A stretch of DNA of 64,000 nt from Hyaloperonospora brassicae (lineage: Eukaryota > Oomycota > Peronosporomycetes > Peronosporales > Peronosporaceae): positions 47,501 through 111,500 of the forward strand of contig CANTFL010000204.1 of NCBI GenBank assembly GCA_947650285.1. The letters are read 5' to 3'. Positions within the stretch are counted from its first letter, which is position 1, and every line of letters starts with the position of its first letter. This document shows positions 36,547-48,111 of the stretch, piece by piece. The translations under genes were made by a program, and so were the position numbers. The notes below the pieces were generated by a model that was not told the origin of the DNA, did no database searches, and saw nothing but the letters and a program-made list of their open reading frames with translations.

Positions 36547-36654
36547 AAGATCAAGGCGATCACCGACTGGCCTGTGCCAGTCGATGTAAAGGGACTTCGT
36601 AAGATCCTTAGGCTCGCGGCGTGCTTGAACTAGTACTCACGCAATTACGCCGAG

Positions 36655-37160
36655 ATGACTGTGCATAGTTCTTGTCTACTCAACAAAAATGTGAAGTGGT
36701 CATGTAACGACGACTTTCAGCGTTCCTTTAAAGGTATCAAGCAGCACTTGATGCAATTGCCCATACTGGAGATTTCATATCAGGATAGACTATTCCATTT
36801 GGTCTGTGACGCCAGGATTCTGCAATCTGCTGTGCGTTGATGCAATTTGATACAGATGTCGCGTAGCGCGTCATCTGCTGTCAATCTCGTCATCTGCAAG
36901 CAGCTGAACGTAACAACCAGGTGCATGAAAAAGGATTTCTTGCCATGAAATATTCACTGGATAAGTTTCGTGTCTATCTCTTGGGAGATAGACCGTTCAT
37001 CGTCTATACGGACCATGCGTCACTACGCACGGCCGTATACAGCCCACAGCTCTCGCAGAGAATGGCGAGGTGGCTGTCTTTCTTCGCGGAGTATAACTTC
37101 TCCGTCGAGTATATACTATGATGACTTAACGTCGTAGCTGATGCGCTCTCGCGCCGGTCC
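36655..37160 (+). pseudogene. E1 RNase H
   Basis: Fragments at 36655-36840 (LVCDARI, normally CDAS) and 36921-37121 (FIVYTDHASLRTAV) of the gypsy RNase H domain, separated by stops. E2 keeps this region open. Confidence 0.8.
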
Positions 37161-37559
37161 GATGTCGAGCTGGGCGCGCAACCCAACAGTGTGGACATGC
37201 CCACTGTTGCTACACTGACAGCCAGTGTTCCGTCGTCAAGCTTACTTGACTACGTAAGAAAGGCATCAGTAGAAGATAAGGATCTTTTGCGCTTGTGAAT
37301 CATCGGGTGAATCCAACCCATAAATCGTTTAAAGATGGATCAGCTTTTTATTTTTCATCATCGGATCGGTACACATCACGCAACAGGTTGCTGTAATATC
37401 CAGCCGTTGCCGGCGACACGCTCGTGTCGTTGTCCCCGCACATTATGATTGTCGATTGTGCATCACGTATAAGTGTCACGATGCCCCAATAGGTGGTCAC
37501 CGTGGAAGAAAAATGACTTACCTTACGGTAATTTGTGGCTTTTACTGGCCCCGCCAGTA

Positions 37560-38830
37560 CCAGTTTGTGCGCAAGTGCATCCGTGCTTACGAGCTTTGAT
37601 AACAGATGAAGCCTAGTACTTCATCCTGTTCACCCTTGCAGCCTCTACCTGCCCCGGCAGAGTTATGGCAGTCCGTTTCCATGGACTTAATCTTCGTTTT
37701 CCCGAAGACGACCACGAGAGTAATGGTATTGTTGTGTTCGTTGATCGGTTCAGCAAGATGGTCCATCTTGCTGCAGTACCCGAGTAGATCACGGCACCCG
37801 GCTGTGCTCGTGTCTTTCTCGACACTATATTTCGACTTTACGAATAGCCTCGTGAACTCGTATCCGACCGTGTCCTCGATTACGGGCGGACTTTTGGCAA
37901 TCCGTGTTCCAATCTCACGGAGCACGCTTGGAGATGTCGACATCTGACGATCCTGAGATAGATGATCAGACAGAACGTGCAACCGTGTCCTCGGAGAGAT
38001 AATTTGAGGGTATATCCACCCATGGTTGAATTCGCCATCAATAATTCGGTGCATGCTTCAGCGCAACACACATCGTTCTTCGTCGATGGTTTACGCCATC
38101 CACGTATTCCCGCCCTGCTAGAGTGTGACTCTTTGATGAGAGGGGGGCTCGCTCGAGCAAAAAATGTTCTGGCTCTTGCTCATCACGTGTAGACTCTAAC
38201 GTCGTCACGTATGATGCCGATGTCGACAATGTCGACATCGAAGTAGAACATCATCTCAATAATAGCGATGACGCTACAATCAACGATGACGCTATTCTTG
38301 ATTCAAATAATGATAACGATGCTAAAATTTTCAGCATCTCCAACGACATATCCAGCGAGGATGATGAAACCCTCGCTGATGAATAGAAAGAGGAAAGGAC
38401 GCTTTCTGCACTTTGCACAAGGCGAACTGGACAAAATAACATCTCGTCAGCAAAATGATTTTTTATGGATTGAGAAGCAGTGGTCCGCTCATTGCAGGAC
38501 CCCGTCGCTCACGCGGTGGACCGGCAGAAACGGAACGTTGACAAAAATGGAGAATCAAACGTTATTTCATTTATTGAAAGCGATTTAGCCCTACTATCTA
38601 CGGTAAACTATCTAGACACGTAGTGACTAACGTGGATAGCAGAAGACTAATGCCCAAGTACATCGGTTCCTATTGTGTGCTGCGCCAACAAGACAACGCA
38701 TAAACGATCGAGCTGCCACGAAGGATGCGCACGCATCCTACGTTTAACGTGGTTGCATCGCTGCCCGTACTGTCAGTAAGGACCCTCTTCCGACGGTGAA
38801 GATAACCCCCGCGTTCATACCTCCATCAGA
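37560..38830 (+). pseudogene. E1 integrase
   Basis: Pieces of the integrase core (VSMDLIFVFPKTTTRVM near 37680; later FAINNSVHASAQHTSFFVDG near 38030). The C-terminal end is PKYIGSYCVLRQ near 38655 and IELPRRMRTHPTFNV near 38710. An acidic, highly variable stretch (38220-38400) separates core and end. Many stops. Confidence 0.75.
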
Positions 38831-40400
38831 TTATTACGCTAGCGCTTCCGACGATCAGTCTGGACGCGCTGTGAAGATACTTCTCCATTCAATGGAGAGA
38901 TGTACCTGCAAGCTTTCGCCAGATCCTCAAGCAGGAAACAGACATTCCGTTTGACCTGAAGCTGTGCCGTGGCGTAATCGGCGCGATCCTTTAAACGATC
39001 ATCCTCACGATCCTTGCGGTGCTTCCGCACATTAGTGGTCAGAGCGTAGCGTCTGTCCCGATCGTGCTCCAAATCCTCGCGCAATTCAACAGTTGCACTA
39101 TCTATTCCGTGTGGGTCGAGATGGTGAGTCGAATTTCTTGGAGGAGGTTTTCCTCCTCCTCCACATTTTTTGGTGGTCTCACACGGTGGTCAACGCTTCC
39201 TTGTGGAGAGTATTTTTTATCTAACGTAACGATTTAGGATCAAAGACGACTAACCCCTTCCAGTGGCGGGGGTATCCACCCTCGCGAACAGTTGGAATCC
39301 CCGCTCTCAGATGATGGTGTATATTCCCGGTCTCGAAGAGCTGTACGACGAGGCACACCCTTTAAAGATGAAGAGCCATCGTTGAACGAACGCCCGGCGC
39401 GTTCGTAAAGGGATTGCAAAGTCTTTATCCCTTTGCGCATCTCGGACAAGATGCGCACCCTCCAATACGGCTGATTAAGGATGGATGGCCTTCCTAGGGG
39501 CGCGAACAGAGTTACCAACACAATTCTGCCAGTTCTCTTCCCATGAGAGGCAAGGTAAATCTTCCTCCCGAGATAATCGGTGCAATTTGATTTGAGCACC
39601 AGTTGGCTACTTCTGTTCAAACTTATTGCGAGCTACAATGAGTTTGTTAACCGAGGCATCACGTGTAACGTTTTTGATGTTAGCAATAAACGAGTTCCAC
39701 GCTTGCACCAACGAGATTTCGTCTCGATTGTGGTTGCCGTGATACCATCGATGTCTGAAAAGACATCGATGCAGTAATTATGTTCAGTGCGATGATTTCT
39801 CGCACTGACATCAAGAACATGGAGTCTTGATGAATTGAAGAGCGGGATGCGATGACTCTTAATGGTATAACCATACCACTCCCTAAGATTACCCAGGGGA
39901 GGCATCCATGGCTTGTTCACACGAGAAGATCGTAACGCATCACGATCCTGCTTCTCTTATGTAGTGTCTTTGTGGACACTGCGATCACCGCAATCGCTGG
40001 GATTGATACGGCTTCGATGACTCCGCGAGTAGTCATCGACATCATCACGATTACTCGCGTCGTCATATTTTTCAATCGCATCAAACAAATGCGAGTGCTA
40101 TCGCCTTGATCCCCGTGACGAATCCATAGAATCGTCGGGTGAGCCGAACAATTTATGACGCATTTTAGGATCGAGACTGCCACGCCGCTGGGCAGTCATC
40201 GTTTCTGCACCCGCAGCCTTTCGGCTGGACTTCGCGGGCGAATTCGAGTCGGACGGGGAGTCCGACTCGCCCGAACGGAGAACCTCGATTTTAGGATTGA
40301 AGTCCATGGGGCTACCACCCGCAGCAGAGGCTGCGGATCAGGAAGTTGCACGTGGATGATCACGGGCACCTGCAGCCTTAGACGTTGCAGGCTTCTTTAA
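38830..40400 (-). pseudogene. E1 antisense accessory region
   Basis: Between integrase and the 3' LTR, coding-like frames run opposite to gag-pol: 39917-40183 and 39633-39920 (HRIPLFNSSRLHVLDVSARN), 39240-39620, and 38839-39084 (RYALTTNVRKHRKDREDDRL). The same order and motifs occur in E2 at 42220-43877. The C-terminal part is a charged coiled coil. Function unknown; broken by stops. Confidence 0.75.
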
Positions 40401-40639
40401 AGCAGCATCAGGCGACGGAGCACCTGCTGCTGAGTATCGAGATGCTTGATCGCCTGCTGCACGGATGCTGCAGCCGCGTCAGTAGCGGCCTTGTTCGCGC
40501 AGCGCATGAACGGACTCGCCATGAGCTGAAAACTGGAATGAGTTGGTCAAGACCAACAAGTGCTCCCTTTTCAAAGCGACACGACGGTGGTCACTCTGTC
40601 ACCAAACAATCTTATCAATCACTATAGTGACTGATGGTT

Positions 40640-40651
40640 AAGGGGGGGGGG
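40640..40651 (+). other. E1 polypurine tract
   Basis: An A then eleven consecutive G residues immediately before the 3' LTR, the usual place for plus-strand priming. Confidence 0.85.
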
Positions 40652-41116
40652 TGTAACGGGGTGAGCCCGTTACATTAACTTGATACGTTATTATCAAATT
40701 TGTTTATTATCTATTTTAGATAATACTCAATCAACATCGATCGAGAAGAGGTGATGTTGGAGGAACATTACTCCCGAGGGCAATGTCCTTGGGTTCTCCA
40801 CTACTCGGTTGATGTGAATCACATCAACCAAACTAACCTATGACCGCTACTGGACGCGCGCACTGAGTGGTGTGCAAGAGACCCCATAGGAGATGGTAGT
40901 TTAATATAGTTAGATTAAGACAAAGGATGATTTGGATAACAGCATAACTTAATCAAATACCATTTCTACTTTTCCCCTAAACAGAGCGTACGCGTTCTGT
41001 TTACTTCTCTGCGCTTCCTCTCACGCCGCGTGTAAGTGCCGTCGGGAGCACGCAGCCTTGTGATCGATCTACACAAGATCTTGCCAGTCATCTGACAAGA
41101 AGCGTGCCCCGCTACA
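40652..41116 (+). repeat. E1 3' LTR, 465 bp
   Basis: Starts TGTAACGGGG after the polypurine tract and ends GTGCCCCGCTACA, so terminal inverted repeats are visible. It is related to the E2 LTR only in short blocks (GACGCGCGCA..TGAGTGGTG, AGTTAGATTAA), so it is a different subfamily. Confidence 0.85.
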
Positions 41117-41214
41117 CTCATGGTAGTCATGACCGATATCCACAGTAAAAAGTATTTAGGCTGACCACGTCAGTCATCTCGATCGCTGTTTAGTTTTGAA
41201 ATTGGTTTTCTTTT

Positions 41215-41600
41215 TCATCTTCTCGTTGCTATTAGCATGCATAAGAATGCATGATCCATATTGAGTGTACATAGCGTAATACCGATCATGCAGATACATT
41301 GATCGGCATTGCACTGTGTAAACTCAATATGGACCAAGCATTCGTCGATGATCTTGTTTATCATTTTACATGGTGCATATGGTTCTAAAGTGATCACTCC
41401 AGCTTGCAAACAAGACAACCATGATCTTCGCCAGCATTACAATCGTCTAAATGTCCTCATCTAGCTTGTCATTGAGAAAGCCGTGTTGACATCCATCTGG
41501 TTTACACTTACTTGGTAATTATTAGCTGCCAAACTGAGCACAAATCTGACCAACGTGGGTTGGGAACAGGCGCAAACTTAACCTCGCACTCAATGCATTA
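41215..41600 (-). mobile_element. Ty1/copia RT scrap D (-)
   Basis: Minus-strand pieces VNQMDVNTAFLNDKLDED near 41495 and FTQCNADQCICMIG near 41290 are the copia reverse transcriptase pattern (QMDVxTAFLNGxLxEE; CxADxCxY). The element was already broken before or when the gypsy copies arrived. Confidence 0.75.
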
Positions 41601-41649
41601 CTTTTCATATGCCAACCTTGCCATCACATGAAAATAAAGTTATCGATCC

Positions 41650-41744
41650 CGCCACTAAACACCACCCGCGTCTTCGCGACACAATCCGGTGCGTGCGATT
41701 CGCCGCCGCCGCCGAGTCATTTGTGCCTGCGACGATGCCTTGGG
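41650..41744 (-). pseudogene. CesA: 3' end of right-arm cellulose synthase, displaced by E2
   Basis: Minus-strand reading GIVAGTNDSAAAANRTHRIV continues the cellulose synthase frame that is interrupted at 49721. The two halves are separated only by the E2 element and one copy of its target duplication. A second copy of this C-terminal stretch, with the same GIVAGTND start, is at about 60850-60967. Confidence 0.75.
41740..41744. other. Target site duplication of E2 (left)
   Basis: TTGGG directly before the LTR start; the identical TTGGG directly follows the other LTR at 49717-49721. Confidence 0.85.
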
Positions 41745-42137
41745 TGTAACGGGGCACACCCTTGCGTGAATTAACGCAAGGGTTTTGGTGCGCTTGACAG
41801 ACATACACGAGGCAAACGAGGAAGTGTAGATAAGGGAAAAGTAAAACTGTTGTATTAATATAATCAAGTCTTTTGTTACTGTCTCTCTGTTTAACCTGAC
41901 TTAATAATGTTAATCTAACTGAGTGTATGGTGACGCCTCGTCACCACTCATTGCGCGCGTCCTGCGTCGATTGGTGGGTTGATATCGTCAAGATATCAAC
42001 CAATGAGCAGACCCTTTGGTCGCTTCACCAATATCACCACTATCGGTGATATTGTTCAAAGAATATTCAACTTAATATTCTTTATTGTCATTGTTTCTTT
42101 AAAGTGACAATTCTATGTAACGGGCTGCCCCGTTATA
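41745..42137 (-). repeat. E2 3' LTR
   Basis: 393 bases, TGTAACGGGG to CCCCGTTATA as read on the plus strand. The polypurine tract, seen on the plus strand as CACCCCCCTTAA, follows at 42139-42150. Confidence 0.92.
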
Positions 42138-42219
42138 TCACCCCCCTTAACTGATAATTACTGTGTGACTATCAAAAATATGACGTCCACTCATTGGTCA
42201 CCATTGGGACAGGGAGCAC

Positions 42220-43877
42220 TTGTTGGGTCAGTTCCATTCACTTTCCACCCGACCACGCATAGTTCACATGTATATGCGGGGTGACTCAAGATACACACAG
42301 CCCGCTACTGTGCCAGCCTTTGCGGCAGACGATTCGTCGTCTGCTGCTCCTTCTTTGCCTGCAGCAACAGGTGCTGCAGGTGCACGCGGTATCACACCGC
42401 GTGCGCACGATGACCCCAACGTTAAGGTCATCTACTTTGGCGAGTCAGACGTGTCTGACTCGGGCAATGCTCCAGAGGCGTCTCGCTCACCGGCGACGCC
42501 TCAGTATTCGCCAAGACCACTGCCGAACGAACGGACTCGTGATTTGCATCACAGTCTGTTCTGCAGTGATGATGAAGGTTATCAGAGTGGTGAGGAGTAT
42601 TACTCCTTACCACCGCCGACTCGTGCTTCTTCGCACGAGCGTGATGACGATGGCGTGAGACGTCGTCAATCTGGGAGCCGTGGTACCGACAGAGGTATCA
42701 CTTCGAAGCGTGATGTGCCGAAGCCGTGGCGTCTGCCCGAACGGCTCGTCAATAGCTTGTCTCACGAGACAAACCAACACCATCGAATACCCTTATTCGA
42801 TGCGACCGAGCTTCATGGCTTGAATTCCAGTGCGAGCAACTTTCGCGCTGAAGACGAATATTATCTCGATGTCTTCCTTAGACATTGATGGTACAACAGC
42901 AACCAAAAGCGTGACAAGGCCTCGATTTTGGCAGCGTGGAACGCGTTCGTCCAAAACGTATAGATTTTGGACGAGAAGGGTGGCTCAAGAAGCTTGAGGC
43001 AGTACGCCTCAGGTTCGAAATGCGAACGCCAACCGGTGCCAGATACCGGTTGCATCGTTTATCAAGTGAGGCCGGCATTCCATGCCTTACTTGGGGAGAC
43101 CCTTGTGCGAGTTGTGCTGACAACTCGCAACGTGCGCAGAGGGACGTGTATTCCCTAAGTTCGCCCTGGGGAAGGGCACACATCTCTGCTGAGATGCGTG
43201 ACGCGATTGCAAACTTGCAATCCGTCTACAAGCGCCTACGGCGCGTGTTTACCGACGGGCCCTCGGACCAATAGGTTGAGTCTCGTCATACTGGCGGACG
43301 AGACCTTCAACGTCCATCAACAGCTGGGAGCGGGGCTCCCAGCTGTTCCAAGAAGGTGGATACCCCCGCCACTGGACGAGGTAGCTCGTCCTTGATCCTG
43401 AATCGTCACGGTGATTCAAGATACGCTCCACTAGAAAGCGTTGATCACCGTGAGCATCCACCAAAGGATGTGGTGGAGGAGGAAAGACCTCCTCCAGATG
43501 ATTAGGCTCACCATCTCTACCCTCACGAGATGGATCGCGCAATCGATGAATTGCACGATGACTTGAAGCACGAGCGCGACCCGCGCTACGCTTTGACTGA
43601 TACCGTGGGGAAGAACCGCAAGGATCACGAGGCTGATCGGGCGAGGGATCGCGCCGATTATGCCACTGCGCAGCTTCAGGTCGAGCGGGATGTCCGCCCC
43701 CTATTCGGCGAGCTGGCGACAGGTCGCGGGGAGATATCTCGGTTGAGTTCCGAGGTATCATATCTGCGCGACCAGACGGATCGTCTAAAACGCGAACGCA
43801 AGAACCTGATGGATGTTCTTGAACGTGGTGGCTATCTTCATCGGAAGAAGACGGCTCGTACCGACAGTTTAGTCTAA
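42220..43877 (+). pseudogene. E2 antisense accessory gene
   Basis: Opposite to gag-pol and between integrase and the 3' LTR. Frame 42220-42888 starts disordered and acidic (YFGESDVSDSGNAPEASRSP) and ends with KPWRLPERLVNSLSHETNQH and then EDEYYLDVFLRH. After a TGA at 42886 the same frame goes on with KRDKASILAAWNAFVQNV. Then come a Cys-containing block (WGDPCASCADNSQRAQRDVY, near 43090) and, at 43530-43877, a charged coiled coil (HDDLKHERDPRYALTDTVG). E1 has the same order. Similar retroelement-linked ORFs are, to my recollection, common in oomycetes but have no known function. It could be a captured second gag-like gene. Confidence 0.72.
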
Positions 43878-43899
43878 GTCTCCCCGCGTAAAACTTAGG

Positions 43900-45130
43900 A
43901 TGCGTGCGCATCTTACGTGGCTATTCGATCGTGTATGTAATGCCCTTGCGATGCAACACTCGAAATGGCCCAATGTATTTCGGCAGTAGTTTACTACTGT
44001 CGACACTAGTGACTGCATGTCCAGGTAAGTTTACCGTAGACAGTAGTACTAGGTCATTAACTTTAAATGAAAGAACATTTGCTCATCCATTCTTGTCTGC
44101 GTTCCGTTTCTGGAGTTCCACCGCATTTGCGATGAATTCCTGAACGAAACGGACTACCGCCTCTCGAGTCATCAGAAAGTTCTCTGCTGACTCGTTGTTT
44201 TGTCTTTTAGTGCGCTTCATCCGCACTGCTAAGAGATTGCTCTCTTCTTCAGCGAGGTTGTCTTCTTCCTTGCTGATATATTCGTTGGCGATGCTGAATA
44301 TACCATCATCATCATCATCATCCGAGTCAATATTAGCGTTGCCGCAATTATTGAGGTGGTGTTCTTCACCGATGTCGACATTGTCGACATCGGCATCATA
44401 CATGACGACGTTAGCGTCGACACGTGATGAACAAGAGCCTGAACGGTTTTTGCTCGAGCGAGTCCCTCACCCCCTTATCCAAGAGTCACACTCTAGAAGG
44501 GTGGGCACACGTGGATGGCGTAAACCATTCACGTAAAACGTTGGGTGCTGTGTTGAAGCATGTACCGAATTATTGATGGCGAATTCCACCATTGAAAGGA
44601 ATTCACTACAACTCGAAAATGAGTGGACATATCCTCGAAGGATCTCTTCGAGGACACGGTTCGCACGTTCCGTCTAACCTCTGTTTCCGGATGGTCAGAA
44701 GCAGACATCGTCAACCGTGTTCCGAGAGAACGGAACACGGTTTGACAACATGCCGCCCGTAATCGAGGACACGGTCGGATACGAGTTCACGAGGCTATTC
44801 GTAAAGTCGAAATATAGTGTCGAGAAAGACACGAGCACAGCCGGGTGCCGTGATCTACTCGGGTACTGCAGCAAGATGGACCATCTTGCTGAACCGATCA
44901 ACGAACACAACAATACCATTATTCTCGTGGTCGTCTTCGGGAAAACGAAGATGAAGTCCATGGAAACGGACTGTCATAACTCTACCGGGGCAGGTAGAGG
45001 CTGCAAGGGTGAACAGGATGAAGTACTAGGCTTCATCTGTTATCAAAGCTCGTAAGCACGGATGTACTTGCGCACAAACTGGTACTGGCGGGGCCAGTAA
45101 AAGCCACGACTTACCGTGAGGTAAGTCTTT
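43900..45130 (-). pseudogene. E2 integrase
   Basis: Minus frames at 44695-44961 (MDFIFVFPKTTTRIMVL), 44529-44738 (SLGTRLTMSASDHPETEV) and 44083-44403 (acidic stretch then RFVQEFIANAVELQKRNA) give the integrase core and C-terminal region in pieces. Several frame changes. Confidence 0.78.
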
Positions 45131-45423
45131 TCTCTCCCACGAAGGCCACATATTGGGGCATCGTGACACTCATACATGATGCGTAATCGCAAATCATTAT
45201 GAGTGGGGCGGCGACACGCCTCGTGTCGCCGTCACGGATGTATAATATAACAGTCCGTTACGCGTTGTGTACCGATCCGATGAGGATCGGTACAAAGCCG
45301 ATAAATTCTTCAATGATTTCCTGGATAGATGCACCAGATGATCCATCAATCGTAGAAGATCCTTATCTTCTGCGTATGTCTTTCGTACGTCGTCAAGTAA
45401 GCTTGACGACGGAACACTGGCTG

Positions 45424-45987
45424 TCAGTGTCGCAACTGGGGCTTATCTTCACTGTTGAATTGTGCGACCGGCTCGAAATCGGGCCGGCGCGAAAGCGCAT
45501 CAGCGACGACGTTTAGTCGTCCTGGTTTATACTCCAAGGAGAAGTTATACTCCGCGAAGAAAGACAGCCACCTCGCCATTCTCTGCGAGAGCTGTGGGCT
45601 GTATACGGCCGCGCGTAGTGACGCATGGTCCGTATAGACGATGAACGGTCTATCTCCCAAGAGATATACACGAAACTTAGCCAGTGAATATTTCATGGCA
45701 AGAAATCCTTTGTCATACACTGGATAATTGCGCTCAGCTGCTTGCAGCTGACGCGACTGATAACTGATGACGCGCGCTGCGCCATCTGCGTCGAACTGCA
45801 TTAACGCACAGCCGATTGCAAGAACGCTGGCGTCACAGACCACATGAAATGGTCTATCCTGATCTGCAATCTCCAATATGGGCAATTGCATCAAGTGCTG
45901 CTTGATACCTTCAAAGGAACGCTGAAAGTCGTCGTTACATGACCACTTCACATTTTTGTTGAGTAGACAAGAACTATGCACAGTCAT
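45424..45987 (-). pseudogene. E2 RNase H
   Basis: One open frame with the gypsy RNase H motifs VVCDASVLAIGCALMQFDAD, FIVYTDHASLRAAV and the distal GRLNVVADALSRRP. Better preserved than in E1. Confidence 0.88.
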
Positions 45988-46095
45988 CTCGGCGTAATTG
46001 CGTGAGTACTAGTTCAAGCACGCCGCGAGCCTAAGGATCTTACGAAGTCCCTTTACATCGACTGGCACAGGCCAGTCGGTGATCGCCTTGATCTT

Positions 46096-46821
46096 CTAGG
46101 GATCAGGGAGCACGCCGTGTTTACCCACGATGCACCCAAGTAGCGTTATTTTGCTAGCCGCGAATATACACTTCCTAAGGTTGGCGTACAAATTATGCTT
46201 GCGCATAAGTTGGAGAACCTGACAAACGTGTGTTCCGTGAACTCCCACGTCTGTATCTATGTCCATACCCTGGCTATGGACCAACACATTGTCGAAGTAA
46301 CTCGGTGCGAAGTCCCGCACCGGTCTCAACAGATTTGTTACACATCTGTTTAATGTTGCAGGGGAGTTTCGCAGCCCCTGTTGCATCACGAGCCACTACC
46401 ACAACATACCGCTAGGGGTGCTCACTGCTGTGTACGGGATGTCCCGTTCACGCATCAGGATCTGATAGAAACCATCCATCAGATCCATGGACGAAAAGGT
46501 GGTACTCTTTGAAATACCATCTATGATTACGTCCTTCCTCGGTATCGGCGTCTGATTCGGTACCGTTGCAGCATTCAACTTGTTGAACGCGTGCACTATC
46601 CTCCATCCTCCTGTGGCCTTTCGCACAGATAAGGTCGGAGAGCTGTGAGAGGATGTTGATTCCCTCACATGGCCCGCTGCACAGCGATCGTCAACGAACT
46701 TTTCGATCGCTAGTACTTGTTTACGAGGCAGTGGCCACTGCTTCATGACACAGTACTTCGAGCCCGGTTTGAGCTTGATCTCGTGTCGAGTGCCTTTGTC
46801 CTTAGGCAACTCGCATAGCAC
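46096..46821 (-). pseudogene. E2 reverse transcriptase
   Basis: Frames 46396-46821 and 46096-46389 encode the RT palm with FSSMDLMDGFYQILM and YFDNVLVHS. The stop between them, the stop after LPDP and the Asn in the catalytic box are the same as in E1. Confidence 0.88.
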
Positions 46822-47594
46822 AGATTCAGGGAAGACATCCTTGAATTAGATCAAATCATTATACAGATGATTTGTTTGAAGCGACTCCCAGGATTGAGAC
46901 GTGTACCGTTCAATCCGAGTCTTCTCATCGAGGACACTTTCGTCCATCGATGAGCTGTTGAGAATTCGTTTGTTCTCAGCAAATACTGTTGCCGACCGAA
47001 TATCGGTTACATACTCATCCTTTGTGACGAATATGAAGATCTACTTGACTTTGCCACTACGCAGATCACGCAAGAACCTTCATGGTTCTAGCGTTTGCAA
47101 TTAAGTTATCTCCGAAGTTAACTTCGGAGGCACAATCAGATCAAGCGTATAAGAGCCTACGCTTGATCCGTCATTGATTAAACGTTCAACGTCTCAATTA
47201 CTTCCTCTTCGTTCCACAGGTTGCTGAAGGCCTAATCCTTCAGCAAATGACTCTTGAGTAATTCCTTCCTCAAGTACGTGGGGACTTATTCCCTCGACGT
47301 ATTCTGACTGTGATTGCGCAACCACAGTCAGGAGCCGATTCTCTGCGGTCGACTCTCCAGTAGACCTAGGATGACCGTGATGCCCTTTGGCGGCAACAAT
47401 TTTCTTACTTCTAGTATGTGCCCGCTAGGCATGCATCCATTTCCCATCCACTCGGCTTCTTCGAGTAGTGGACCTTCGACTCTGCTTATACTCCTGCACA
47501 GCCGCTGGGGGCTTGCTCCACAGTGTAGTTATCAGTTACACTGAGGTCTTGTGCAGTCGTGCTAACGACCGTACCGCAAGTGAGGCCATCGCAC

Positions 47595-48047
47595 TCACTC
47601 GTAGTACATCCACACGCTTGTAAACGCTCCTAGGATTGTCGTATGGACACCTGATGAACAAGCGGCAGGCATCTTTACGGATCGATGCTGCCAGCTCACC
47701 CTTGGCTCGTGCCTTCTGATCCAAGGTAATCCCAGGATGACATCAAATTTGTCATCCAGATCCAGTACGATGAAGTCATCATCGTACTGTTCGCCCTCCA
47801 ACGTGTAGTGGATTCCTACTACACGTTTCTCAACTGTTATAGATGCGCCTGTAGCAAGACGCACCGTCATCCGCGTTAGAGGAATGTCGCGCTTAACGAA
47901 CTTGAGTCTACGACCCTCTAGTGACTGGCGGCGAATAAAGTTGTTCGACGCCCCACAGTCAACTAGAGCACGGAGCGACAGATATTTGGTTACTTTTAAC
48001 TTCAAGGTGATGAATGATACCTCATTACCAGGTGCAGAGAAACACAA
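47595..48047 (-). pseudogene. E2 protease region
   Basis: The predicted 150-residue product is identical to that of E1, including LVDCGASNNFI. A shared stop follows. Confidence 0.8.
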
Positions 48048-48111
48048 TGATTGTGTATCTGGATCAAAAAAATTGTCAAGAGATCTCCAAAATTCTCTTA
48101 AGGTTGCTGGA

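Larger units (their letters stand above)
33238..41116 (+). mobile_element. Ty3/gypsy element E1 (+)
   Basis: Order: 5' LTR remnant, primer-binding site, gag, protease, RT, RNase H, integrase, an antisense accessory region, polypurine tract and 3' LTR. The element is inactive, with many internal stops and a degraded 5' LTR. Its internal region mirrors that of E2 (coordinate sum 82642 from 33.9 to 37.7 kb). It carries a chromovirus-style integrase end (PKYIGSYCVLRQQ) but no clear chromodomain was seen. Confidence 0.9.

Noticed and set aside
37587..38054. 155-codon antisense ORF in E1 and its E2 partner at 44717-45055
   Set aside because: It mirrors the integrase core strongly conserved by the E1/E2 near-identical tract; no independent motif, unlike the accessory region.
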